A stretch of 11,848 nt of DNA. Source: Methanomicrobiales archaeon. Lineage in GTDB: Archaea > Halobacteriota > Methanomicrobia > Methanomicrobiales > Methanospirillaceae. Made by a program: the position numbers and the translations under genes. Shown one piece after another: positions 1 to 5,897 of this stretch; position 1 is the first letter of the stretch; each line of letters begins with the position of its first letter. A model generated the notes under the pieces. That model made no database searches, was not told where the DNA came from, and saw nothing but the letters and a program-made list of their open reading frames with translations. The stretch lies in contig JAAEES010000027.1 in assembly GCA_013415575.1 (NCBI GenBank), forward strand, positions 1 to 11,848, read 5' to 3'.

Positions 1-1
1 C

Positions 2-295
2 CTCCTGGTCCTGGCAGCAGCACTTGCCGCTTGCTCTGCATATCTCATCACCGTCCTGCTGGCCGGCTCCGCCTGGCGGCTCGGCGGAATCAGCAAACAG
101 CGACTGAGCCGGGGGGTAATCGCATTCGTTGCGCTGCTCACGTTCCTCCTCTCCGGATTATTCGGCCTGTTTGTCCTCGTTCTGGCGACCCTGACCGGTC
201 TTGCGCCAAGATTGCTGAACGTGCCGCAGCTCTATTGCATGGGGGCGGTCATGGTTCCGGTCATCCTTTTCTCGTTCGGGATACCTGCGTTGTGA
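2..295 (+). CDS. Membrane protein, C-terminal part (cut by window edge)
   Basis: An open frame enters from the left edge and ends at TGA 293-295, giving 97 visible residues. It is very hydrophobic, with three likely membrane helices at about visible residues 1-25, 39-64 and 78-97. The first two are joined by a short basic stretch (residues 26-37, with K32, R34 and R37). The protein ends almost directly after the last helix. I do not recognise the family and no catalytic motif is visible. It lies 40 bp upstream of nop5 on the same strand, with no clear promoter or poly-T between them, so the two may be co-transcribed. Its start and full length lie outside the window. Confidence 0.55.
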   Translation, partial: LLVLAAALAACSAYLITVLLAGSAWRLGGISKQRLSRGVIAFVALLTFLLSGLFGLFVLVLATLTGLAPRLLNVPQLYCMGAVMVPVILFSFGIPAL

Positions 296-335
296 ATGAA
301 AGGATCTTCCGGAAGCATCGTCAGAAGGCACACTA

Positions 336-1217
336 ATGAGCGGGGAGCCCTCATACTGTACCATGGAATCCTACTGGTTTGGAGATGTGGGGTGCCAGGC
401 CTGCGAGCCGGCACCCGGGGATCCCGGTCTTCTTGCCGAGCGTATAGAGCTGCTGGCAGGGAGGGGGGATGCCCGCATCCCTGACTGGAGGATTGCGGTC
501 CGGTGTGGGGCGGTCAGGAGCAGGACTGAGTACCTGGAACGGCTGCGTGATGCTGCCCTCATTCTTGCTGAAAGGAATCTGGAACAGATCCTGCAGACCG
601 AACACTCAGGCCTTGTCCAGATGGTCCGGATGCTCGACCAGCTCGATGAGGCCATCAACCTCCTGACCGAACGGGCGGTGGAATGGCACCGTGCCACCCG
701 TCCGGGATTCAGCCGCAAACGAACACTTCCGGCCGGCCGGAGCCTGATCGCACTGATGCGGCAGGATGCCGACGAAGATCTTGCCGGCCTGCTCGAAGAG
801 ATTGAACGGATGAGAGATCAGCGATCCCTGCTCATGAAGCAGGTCTCCCGGCGGGCGGAAGAGGTGCTCCCGAACTGCAGTGCCCTTGCCGGCGGCCTCG
901 TAGCAGCCCGTCTCGCCGCCGAAGCCGGAGGGATCCGGGAGCTGGCGGTCATGCCGGCGGCCTCTCTCCAGGTGCTCGGGGCAAAGACCGCACTCTTCTC
1001 CCACCTCTCCACGGGCACACCGCCTCCGAAACACGGGATCGTCTACCAGCACGGCAGGGTCCATGGCGCCCGCCGGGAGAACCGGGGGCGGGTTGCCCGC
1101 ACCCTCTCGGCCAAACTGGCCATCGCGGTTCGGATCGATTACTACCGGAAATGCGCCGACAGGGAGTTTCTCCAGAATGCCACCGAAGCCGTCCGGCGGG
1201 CGGGGAGAAGGGAATGA
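336..1217 (+). CDS. nop5: Nop5 (NOP56/NOP58-type) C/D-box sRNP core protein
   Basis: A 293-residue protein. It is the scaffold of the archaeal C/D-box sRNP: it bridges L7Ae on the guide RNA and fibrillarin, so that fibrillarin can 2'-O-methylate rRNA or tRNA. The N-terminal fibrillarin-binding region starts near YWFGDV (about 13-18). A helical coiled-coil region covers about 65-185. The Nop domain follows, with ALAGGLVAARLAAEAGGI (183-200), the signature GAKTALFSHL (215-224) and PPKHGIVYQH (230-239). It ends at about residue 290 and lacks the lysine-rich tail of eukaryotic homologues. Start: ATG 336 gives the full frame, but ATG 363 (MESYWFGDV) is a credible alternative because homology begins there; neither has an ideal ribosome-binding site. 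The stop overlaps the fibrillarin start, which indicates an operon. Family assignment is secure. Confidence 0.93.
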   Translation: MSGEPSYCTMESYWFGDVGCQACEPAPGDPGLLAERIELLAGRGDARIPDWRIAVRCGAVRSRTEYLERLRDAALILAERNLEQILQTEHSGLVQMVRMLDQLDEAINLLTERAVEWHRATRPGFSRKRTLPAGRSLIALMRQDADEDLAGLLEEIERMRDQRSLLMKQVSRRAEEVLPNCSALAGGLVAARLAAEAGGIRELAVMPAASLQVLGAKTALFSHLSTGTPPPKHGIVYQHGRVHGARRENRGRVARTLSAKLAIAVRIDYYRKCADREFLQNATEAVRRAGRRE

Positions 1218-1816
1218 TCTGGATCGATGGACACCTGGTATCAGAGGGGCCGGGAGGGGTGTACGGAGAACGGATGCTCCATGGCTGCCGGGTCTGGGAT
1301 CCGAAACGGAGCAAACTTGCCGCGCTGTACCACCTGGGGACGGAACTGGATCTCGGGCCTGACCATCGGGTTCTCTACCTTGGTGCGGCAAACGGGACGA
1401 CGGTGTCCCATGTTGCCGATTACGTGGAGGTTGTATATGCCGTCGAGGTCGCGCCACGTCCCATGCAGGATCTGCTCGTTGTTGCCGGTTCGCGGAAGAA
1501 CATCATCCCCATCCTTGCTGATGCCGGGAGACCCGGGATCTACCGGCCACTGGTTGAAGAGGTTGACTTCATCTACCAGGATGTGGCCTCTCCCCGCCAG
1601 GTGGCCATCCTGATCGGGAACAGCTGCTTCCTGAAGGAGGGTGGCACCGCAGTCCTCATGCTGAAATCAAGGAGCATCGACGTGACCCGGCCTCCGGAGG
1701 ATATATTCAGTGAAGCGCAGACGGAGATCTTGGACGGCGGCCTCCGCATCCTTGACCGCGTCCGGCTGTCCCCGTACTACCCTGATCACCTTGCTTTCCT
1801 CTGCCGGAGAGATTAG
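1214..1816 (+). CDS. flpA: Fibrillarin-like rRNA/tRNA 2'-O-methyltransferase
   Basis: A 200-residue SAM-dependent methyltransferase, the catalytic subunit of the C/D-box sRNP that methylates ribose 2'-OH at sites chosen by the guide RNA. Rossmann-fold motifs are clear: YLGAANGTTVSHVADY (55-70, SAM site), VYAVEVAPRPMQDLL (74-88), NIIPILADA (96-104), VDFIYQDVASPRQ (117-129) and LMLKSRSIDVT (148-158). The start is ATG 1214, which overlaps the nop5 stop as ATGA and has GGGGAG about 6 nt upstream at 1202-1207. The longer frame from 1151 adds 21 residues unlike fibrillarin and lies inside nop5. Overlap with nop5 is the classic archaeal arrangement and implies coupled translation of the two partners. 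At 200 residues it is slightly shorter than typical archaeal homologues, but the fold is complete. Confidence 0.95.
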   Translation: MIWIDGHLVSEGPGGVYGERMLHGCRVWDPKRSKLAALYHLGTELDLGPDHRVLYLGAANGTTVSHVADYVEVVYAVEVAPRPMQDLLVVAGSRKNIIPILADAGRPGIYRPLVEEVDFIYQDVASPRQVAILIGNSCFLKEGGTAVLMLKSRSIDVTRPPEDIFSEAQTEILDGGLRILDRVRLSPYYPDHLAFLCRRD

Positions 1817-1829
1817 GCGGACCGCCCTG

Positions 1830-1847
1830 CCCGCACTCCGTGCCGGG
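1830..1847 (+). other. Small hairpin after the fibrillarin gene
   Basis: CCCGCAC (1830-1836) pairs with GTGCCGGG (1840-1847) around a TCC loop, with one bulged C. It lies 14 nt past the fibrillarin stop, between convergent transcription units. No poly-T follows it on the plus strand, so a terminator role is only a guess. Confidence 0.25.
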
Positions 1848-1892
1848 ACGGGTATGCAGAATCCTCTGAAGGTAAGAGTGCACGAGGTTCGG

Positions 1893-1904
1893 AAAAAAGA
1901 AAAA
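1893..1904 (-). terminator. Poly-T terminator of tRNA-Gln
   Basis: Read on the minus strand, this is T5-C-T6, starting 4 nt after the 3' end of tRNA-Gln. Short T-runs of this kind are the usual intrinsic termination signal in archaea. Confidence 0.6.
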
Positions 1905-1908
1905 CGGA

Positions 1909-1981
1909 TAGCCCGGAGCAGATTCGAACTGCTGTCGCGGGATCCAGAGTCCCGCATGATTGACCGCTACACTACCGGGCT
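1909..1981 (-). tRNA. tRNA-Gln (anticodon CTG)
   Basis: Folded by eye on the minus strand as 73 nt. The acceptor stem AGCCCGG (1975-1981) pairs fully with CCGGGCT (1910-1916), and the discriminator is A (1909). The anticodon stem CGGGA/TCCCG encloses the loop CTCTGGA, giving anticodon CTG (Gln). The T arm is GCAGT/TCGAATC/TGC-type, with the usual TTCGAAT loop. CCA is not encoded. The first pair is A1-U72, which fits the archaeal tRNA-Gln form charged via Glu-tRNA amidation; that route is established for archaea and is not visible here. Confidence 0.95.
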
Positions 1982-2010
1982 GAACACCGTATTTTATTGC
2001 CGCTTTTTCG

Positions 2011-2017
2011 TAATTAA
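2011..2017 (-). promoter_or_regulatory. Possible TATA box of tRNA-Gln, overlapping the thymidylate synthase stop
   Basis: TAATTAA is centred about 33 nt upstream of the tRNA-Gln 5' end, near the usual archaeal spacing once a short 5' leader is allowed for. It overlaps the TAA stop of the upstream gene at 2014-2016. Read-through from thymidylate synthase is an alternative source of tRNA transcripts. Confidence 0.35.
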
Positions 2018-2751
2018 CCTGACTGATTGAAGCCGGCAAACCGGCATTTCCCACAGGCCCGGCAGACTTCCCCGACGGGCCTGATCCGGTCCCCCCTCCC
2101 GCAGAACGGCTCAATGTCGTTGACATCGCGGGTATAGTAGATGTGCGGCACCAGCGATATGTGGGTATAGGGGCCCGGGAGAATCCCCAGCCGGTCGGAA
2201 ATTGCTCTCTGCAGGTGTACCAGGGCGAACATGTTTGCACCCGCAGCAGTGAGCATGTCATTGCTCCTGAACACGACCTTCATGGAGAGCCGGCCGTCCC
2301 TGATCAGGCACTGTACCAGCTGGAGACAGGGGCAGTCATCGAGGCGTTCATCAACGAGCGGGTTCCAGGTGATGGCAAGTGCCCTCCTGCTGACCGGGGA
2401 CAATGCCAGTTTCCGGACAATATAGTCGATCTGGTCGATGCGCAGCGGGCCACCTTCTGCCGAACAGAGCCGGTCACCCCAGTTAAAGAGCCGGTCATGA
2501 TAGTCATATTCAAAGACGGCCGAAGTGCCGTTCAGGAGATCTTCGGCATACTTTTGCATGAATTTCCGCGAAAACCGCGAATGGGGGCTCACCATGGGTT
2601 CAGTCAAGGGGTTTTCCACCCTGACGGCAATCTCATCGTACTCGACCGTTGCCTCGCCATCCTCGGTATCAAGAACCCGGCCCTTCTCAAGCACCATTTT
2701 TACCACCAGCTCGTGGGCTGTTCCGATGGAAGGCGCTCTGATGATCCGCAT
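2014..2751 (-). CDS. thyA: Archaeal-type thymidylate synthase with Cys-rich C-terminal tail
   Basis: A 245-residue protein matching the methanogen-type thymidylate synthase, which makes dTMP from dUMP with a folate-like C1 carrier. Active-site landmarks are present: the catalytic Cys in DDCPCLQLVQ (C142, with C140 also nearby), the phosphate-binding segment FRSNDM (161-166), the dUMP-contacting Asn in AGANMFALVHLQ (N173), and YTHISLVPHIYY (195-206) in place of the bacterial THLYSNH segment. The last 30 residues carry C217, C230, C233 and C236 (C-x12-C-x2-C-x2-C), suggesting a metal-binding tail. The start ATG 2751 has no Shine-Dalgarno sequence, so the mRNA is probably leaderless or nearly so. 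The gene is divergent from the S-layer gene and is followed by tRNA-Gln on the same strand. The product is well supported; function of the tail is unknown. Confidence 0.88.
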   Translation of the reverse strand: MRIIRAPSIGTAHELVVKMVLEKGRVLDTEDGEATVEYDEIAVRVENPLTEPMVSPHSRFSRKFMQKYAEDLLNGTSAVFEYDYHDRLFNWGDRLCSAEGGPLRIDQIDYIVRKLALSPVSRRALAITWNPLVDERLDDCPCLQLVQCLIRDGRLSMKVVFRSNDMLTAAGANMFALVHLQRAISDRLGILPGPYTHISLVPHIYYTRDVNDIEPFCGRGDRIRPVGEVCRACGKCRFAGFNQSG

Positions 2752-2949
2752 ACAGATATGTATGTCGAACCGGGCAAAGTAAAGGTAGTGGAAATGGTCG
2801 TGAGCCGGACCGGAAAAGGATTAACCAGGGATGATCCACTCTGTTTTCAGGATATTAGAGGCTATGCGCGAAAGAGGATGCAGTACGGGAGGATTTATAC
2901 TCCCCTGGTGTCCGTGATCAGGCTGGGTCGGAAAAATGAAAATAGGCCC

Positions 2950-2965
2950 GGAATCATACTATTCC
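2950..2965. repeat. Inverted repeat GGAAT-N6-ATTCC upstream of the S-layer promoter
   Basis: Arms GGAAT (2950-2954) and ATTCC (2961-2965) are separated by CATACT. The site lies about 55 bp upstream of the S-layer TATA box, where an operator or activator site could sit. It resembles the GGAA-N6-TTCC NrpR operator of Methanococcus, but the GGAA-to-TTCC spacing is 8 rather than 6, so I do not call it an NrpR site. Confidence 0.3.
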
Positions 2966-3017
2966 CCGGTTTTATCCCCTTTTTACCCGTGTCTTCTCCC
3001 GTAATCGACCAAAAAGG

Positions 3018-3025
3018 ATATATTA
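3018..3025 (+). promoter_or_regulatory. TATA box of the S-layer gene
   Basis: ATATATTA is preceded by the purine-rich CCAAAAAGG, which resembles a BRE. The predicted start of transcription is near 3048, giving a leader of about 120 nt before the S-layer ATG. A strong promoter with a long leader fits a very highly expressed envelope gene. Confidence 0.65.
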
Positions 3026-3052
3026 AGTGTTCCACAAATATTGAATCATATT

Positions 3053-3092
3053 CCGTTATTCGGAGTATGGAGCACAATGAACCGTTATTCGG
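3053..3092 (+). repeat. 11-nt direct repeat CCGTTATTCGG in the S-layer leader
   Basis: Two exact copies lie at 3053-3063 and 3082-3092, 29 bp apart start to start. Each has dyad ends (CCG/CGG), so each could be a protein site or a tiny hairpin. The first copy sits close to the predicted transcription start. The second lies inside the uORF, covering its codons 2-6. Confidence 0.6.
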
Positions 3093-3169
3093 CATCTGTC
3101 GATTACGAGTCACTTCATGTGCATTGGATTGAACGTTCAAAATTGGACATGAGTAAGGAGGACAAATGA
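3077..3169 (+). CDS. Candidate 30-codon leader ORF (uORF) upstream of the S-layer gene
   Basis: ATG 3077 opens a 30-residue frame beginning MNRYSASVDY and ending SKLDMSKEDK, with stop TGA at 3167-3169. GGAG at 3069-3072 precedes the ATG by 4 nt and could serve as a ribosome-binding site. The stop overlaps both candidate S-layer start codons (ATG 3166 and ATG 3169), and the strong S-layer Shine-Dalgarno lies inside the last codons of the uORF. This geometry would let translation of the leader control access to the S-layer start. The peptide is polar, with no signal sequence or membrane helix, and I recognise no family. It could be a chance frame; conservation is the deciding test. Confidence 0.4.
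   Translation: MNRYSASVDYESLHVHWIERSKLDMSKEDK
3157..3161 (+). promoter_or_regulatory. Strong Shine-Dalgarno of the S-layer gene
   Basis: GGAGG within AAGGAGGAC lies 4 nt before ATG 3166 and 7 nt before ATG 3169. The spacing favours ATG 3169 as the main start, which would shorten the protein by one Met only. Confidence 0.75.
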
Positions 3170-5673
3170 TGACTAAGCGCTTTAGCCTTATGCTGATCTC
3201 GTTGATAGCACTGGCAATGCTGATTCTTCCGGCATCTGCCGCAAATCAAGTGATTGCAGCGGGCGGAGATGTGTTCATCGGAGAACAGGGACTTGATGTA
3301 TCAGCGGCAGTTGCGTCCGGCACCACGATTGCGTGGTTTGCATCTGGTACTAATCCTGCCACCGATGCCCCGAACTACCAGCTCAACGTAGGAGATGCCA
3401 CCAACTTCTATGTAGCCCCGGCAGATTTCGTCGGAAGGACTGGTAACTGGTATATTAGCGGCACTACGACCGTCGCCTTCAGCGCTGTTGATCCGAGTCT
3501 GGATATCAAAGTCTGGGACAACAACGCAAACAAGGATGTTACCGGCAAGTCGGTCGTTTCAGGCTCTTTCCTGAACTTCAGGGTAGAGACCAACACCTAT
3601 TCCGTAGCTGACCGTGCCGACGCGGCGGGTTTTGTTAACATCAAGGTCAAGACCGCCGATGGCGCCACCTATACGGCTCTCTATCAGGACGCTACAACAC
3701 CTCTTGCCCTGACCGGTCGGAGTGTTGACTCGTCTCTCTGGTACTGGGTTACCCCCGTAACAGCCACCACGGGATGGAACACTGCTGTTGTTGACAGTGC
3801 AGGCTCCAAGCTCTACAAGGCCGGAACCTACACGGTGAGCGCCGAGCTGTCCCTCAACAGCATCAAGGACAACTACAAGGCTCCTGACGGCTCCGACTAC
3901 ACTGGCAAGACCGTGACCGCCCTCAAGACGGTTACCATCTCCGGTGACACGGTCAAGATCGAGGCAAGCAAGGACACGGTCGTCCGCGGCAACCAGTTCT
4001 CGGTGACCGTTACCGGCCGCCCGAACGATTACTACTATGTCTGGGTCAAGGGAACCAGCTCGATGACCGATCCCACCAAGACGCCCCCGCAGATCGCTCT
4101 GTCCCAGGACAGCGTCTACATGGACCCGCCCTGCGGTTCCGGATGGCCGGCATCTACAGGAATGCCGAACCCCATCGGTAGCTATCAGTATGAGGGTGGA
4201 GCAGGCAAGACCATCGCCATGGATGTGCCCGCGACAGACAGCTGCCTCTACTACGCTGGAATTAAGACGTCCAGCAGCGGCACCCGTACCGTCGGATTCA
4301 TCAGTGGTGCGAACACTGACGACAAGAAGTACACTATCCGTGTTGAGCGCAACTTTGCCGGGCAGTACAAGTCCGACGAAGTCGATGTGAAGATCGAGAA
4401 GGGAACCGTGACCGTTGTTGCGGCCGGCGACCAGAGCTACTTCCTCGGACAGGAGATCCGGCTCTCCGGTACCAACTCGGAGACTGATGTCGTGTACATG
4501 TTCATCACCGGGCCGAACCTCGCAGCTGAGGGTGCTCCTCTGACCAACCCGCGGGGATCGGTGTTCGTTGACGGATGGACCCAGACTGATGTTCTGGACG
4601 ACAACACTTGGGAATACAAGTGGCAGACCGCCAACCTCAACATCGATGCTGGTACATACACCGTCTATGCCGTTTCAGAGCCGCGGCCCAAATCAGACCT
4701 TGCCGGGGCCCAGTATGCAACCGTCTCGGTCATTATCCGCAAGCCCTTTGTGACCGCTCAGGCTTCCCAGTCCACGGTCGCCCAGGGTGACAAGCTCTAT
4801 GTCCGCGGTGTTGCAGAGGGCAAGCCTTCAGACGGCGTTGCCATCTGGATCATGGGCAAGAACTATGCAAGCCGCGCCACCGAGAGCGTCAATGACGATG
4901 GAACCTTCGAGTATGAGATCGATGGTGCAATTACGTCGCAGCTGACCAGCGGACAGTACTTCGTTGTTGTCCAGCACCCGATGTACAATGACATCTTCGA
5001 TGTGCAGCTCATGGGAGACTACGTCGTTGGAAGCTACCCGGTACAGTGGTCCAACCTCTTCAAGCTCTACGGAGCGGGAAGCCTGCAGGGATCTGACGCA
5101 GCCAATGCACTGACTATTGCAATTGATAACGCTGCCATCGATGATACCTACACCAAGCTCCAGTTCCTGATTGAAGTGCCTGAGATTAAGATCCTCCCGA
5201 TCACCGAGAAGATGATCGGCGACAAGTTCGAGATCAAGGGAACCACCAACCTGGCAGTCGACGATGAGATCCTCGTCGAGGTATACTCTTCGTCCTTCGG
5301 ACCGACTCCGAAAGAGACCAGCGGTGAGTTCAGCGGTGCTTCCGGAACCGTGAAGGTTGTCAAGGGAACCGAAGGCTTCAACACCTGGTCCTTCCCCATT
5401 GACACTACCACCTTCAAGCCCGATGAGTACATCGTGCAGGCCACGGCCATTGGTCTGGAGACCACGAATGACGTGACGGCAACCACGCTCTTCAATGTTA
5501 TTGAGTTCGTGCCGACTGCCGTGCCGACCACCGTGCCGCCGACCACCGCACCAGAGACCACCGTGCCGACTACCGTGCCAACCCCCGTACCGACCACCAC
5601 GCCTGGATTCGGTGCACTGGTTGCCCTGATCGGCCTCGGTGCTGTTGCGTTCCTCATCGTGCGCAAGCACTAA
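3166..5673 (+). CDS. S-layer protein (DUF3821-like, PGF-CTERM anchored)
   Basis: An 835-residue secreted surface protein, probably the main S-layer subunit. A signal peptide (residues 1-25) has a basic start, a hydrophobic core and a likely cut after LPASA. The mature N-terminus, with GGDVFIGEQGLDV and DFVGRTGNWY, resembles the DUF3821 S-layer domain of Methanomicrobiales. A series of beta-rich segments follows. A Thr/Pro-rich stalk covers about 782-812, then PGFGALVALIGLGAVAFLIV and RKH: the PGF motif, hydrophobic helix and basic end that archaeosortase A recognises for cleavage and lipid attachment. Only two Cys (C323 and C360) follow the signal peptide, so one disulfide is possible. No N-x-S/T sequon occurs anywhere. 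The strong Shine-Dalgarno, long leader and tandem hairpin/poly-T end suggest very high expression. It is transcribed alone. Confidence 0.88.
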   Translation: MMTKRFSLMLISLIALAMLILPASAANQVIAAGGDVFIGEQGLDVSAAVASGTTIAWFASGTNPATDAPNYQLNVGDATNFYVAPADFVGRTGNWYISGTTTVAFSAVDPSLDIKVWDNNANKDVTGKSVVSGSFLNFRVETNTYSVADRADAAGFVNIKVKTADGATYTALYQDATTPLALTGRSVDSSLWYWVTPVTATTGWNTAVVDSAGSKLYKAGTYTVSAELSLNSIKDNYKAPDGSDYTGKTVTALKTVTISGDTVKIEASKDTVVRGNQFSVTVTGRPNDYYYVWVKGTSSMTDPTKTPPQIALSQDSVYMDPPCGSGWPASTGMPNPIGSYQYEGGAGKTIAMDVPATDSCLYYAGIKTSSSGTRTVGFISGANTDDKKYTIRVERNFAGQYKSDEVDVKIEKGTVTVVAAGDQSYFLGQEIRLSGTNSETDVVYMFITGPNLAAEGAPLTNPRGSVFVDGWTQTDVLDDNTWEYKWQTANLNIDAGTYTVYAVSEPRPKSDLAGAQYATVSVIIRKPFVTAQASQSTVAQGDKLYVRGVAEGKPSDGVAIWIMGKNYASRATESVNDDGTFEYEIDGAITSQLTSGQYFVVVQHPMYNDIFDVQLMGDYVVGSYPVQWSNLFKLYGAGSLQGSDAANALTIAIDNAAIDDTYTKLQFLIEVPEIKILPITEKMIGDKFEIKGTTNLAVDDEILVEVYSSSFGPTPKETSGEFSGASGTVKVVKGTEGFNTWSFPIDTTTFKPDEYIVQATAIGLETTNDVTATTLFNVIEFVPTAVPTTVPPTTAPETTVPTTVPTPVPTTTPGFGALVALIGLGAVAFLIVRKH

Positions 5674-5675
5674 AC

Positions 5676-5695
5676 AAAAAAAACCACTTTTTTTT
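5676..5695 (+). terminator. A8-CCAC-T8 hairpin terminator of the S-layer gene
   Basis: Eight A (5676-5683) and eight T (5688-5695) flank a CCAC loop, starting 2 nt after the stop codon. It combines a perfect weak stem with a strong poly-T tract. Confidence 0.7.
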
Positions 5696-5724
5696 CAGCC
5701 TGCCACCATTGACCGGCAGGGCTG
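5696..5724 (+). terminator. Second hairpin after the S-layer gene
   Basis: CAGCCTGCC (5696-5704) pairs with GGCAGGGCTG (5715-5724), with one bulged G and a 10-nt loop. It directly abuts the A8/T8 hairpin. Another T7 run follows at 5757-5763. The tandem arrangement may act as a backup terminator or protect the mRNA 3' end. Confidence 0.5.
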
Positions 5725-5809
5725 TACGGATTTCCGTCACGGTGCATAAGGTGCCGTTTTTTTATCTCGGTCATCTGCTACCGAAACAACCGGATCGGCC
5801 AGAAAAGAG

Positions 5810-5817
5810 CATATAGG
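5810..5817 (+). promoter_or_regulatory. TATA box of the AMP phosphorylase gene
   Basis: CATATAGG is preceded by AGAAAAGAG, a plausible BRE. Transcription would start near 5838, leaving a leader of about 60 nt. Confidence 0.5.
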
Positions 5818-5897
5818 GGGATATCCCAGTTGTAAATGAACCGGGAGAAGCCTCCTGATACCGGCAGGAAATCGAACCATACCGGAGCTGCAGAGCC

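Larger units (their letters stand above)
2752..3165. other. 414-bp intergenic region between thyA and the S-layer gene
   Basis: This region separates two divergent genes. It holds a short hairpin (GGGAG at 2888-2892 and CTCCC at 2901-2905 around GATTTATA), an inverted repeat at 2950-2965, the S-layer TATA box at 3018-3025, and a leader of about 120 nt with an 11-nt direct repeat and a 30-codon uORF. A long plus-strand frame crosses it from inside thyA but is a shadow of that gene. Nothing else coding is seen. Confidence 0.6.

Noticed and set aside
1151..1213. Upstream extension of fibrillarin
   Set aside because: The extra 21 residues overlap nop5, look unlike fibrillarin, and ATG 1214 has the better ribosome-binding site.
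606..1457. Minus-strand open frame of 283 codons
   Set aside because: Antisense of nop5 and fibrillarin, both of which are securely identified.
1621..1636. GGAA-N7-TTCC as an NrpR site
   Set aside because: It lies inside the fibrillarin coding sequence and the spacing is 7, not 6.
2143..3132. Plus-strand open frame of 329 codons
   Set aside because: It runs antisense through thymidylate synthase and on through the promoter region; its translation matches no family and the opposite strand has clear active-site motifs.
4828..5670. Minus-strand open frame with His/Gly/Arg-rich repeats
   Set aside because: Antisense of the S-layer Thr/Pro stalk and preceding domain; the repeat character is only the complement of the ACC/GTG-rich stalk.
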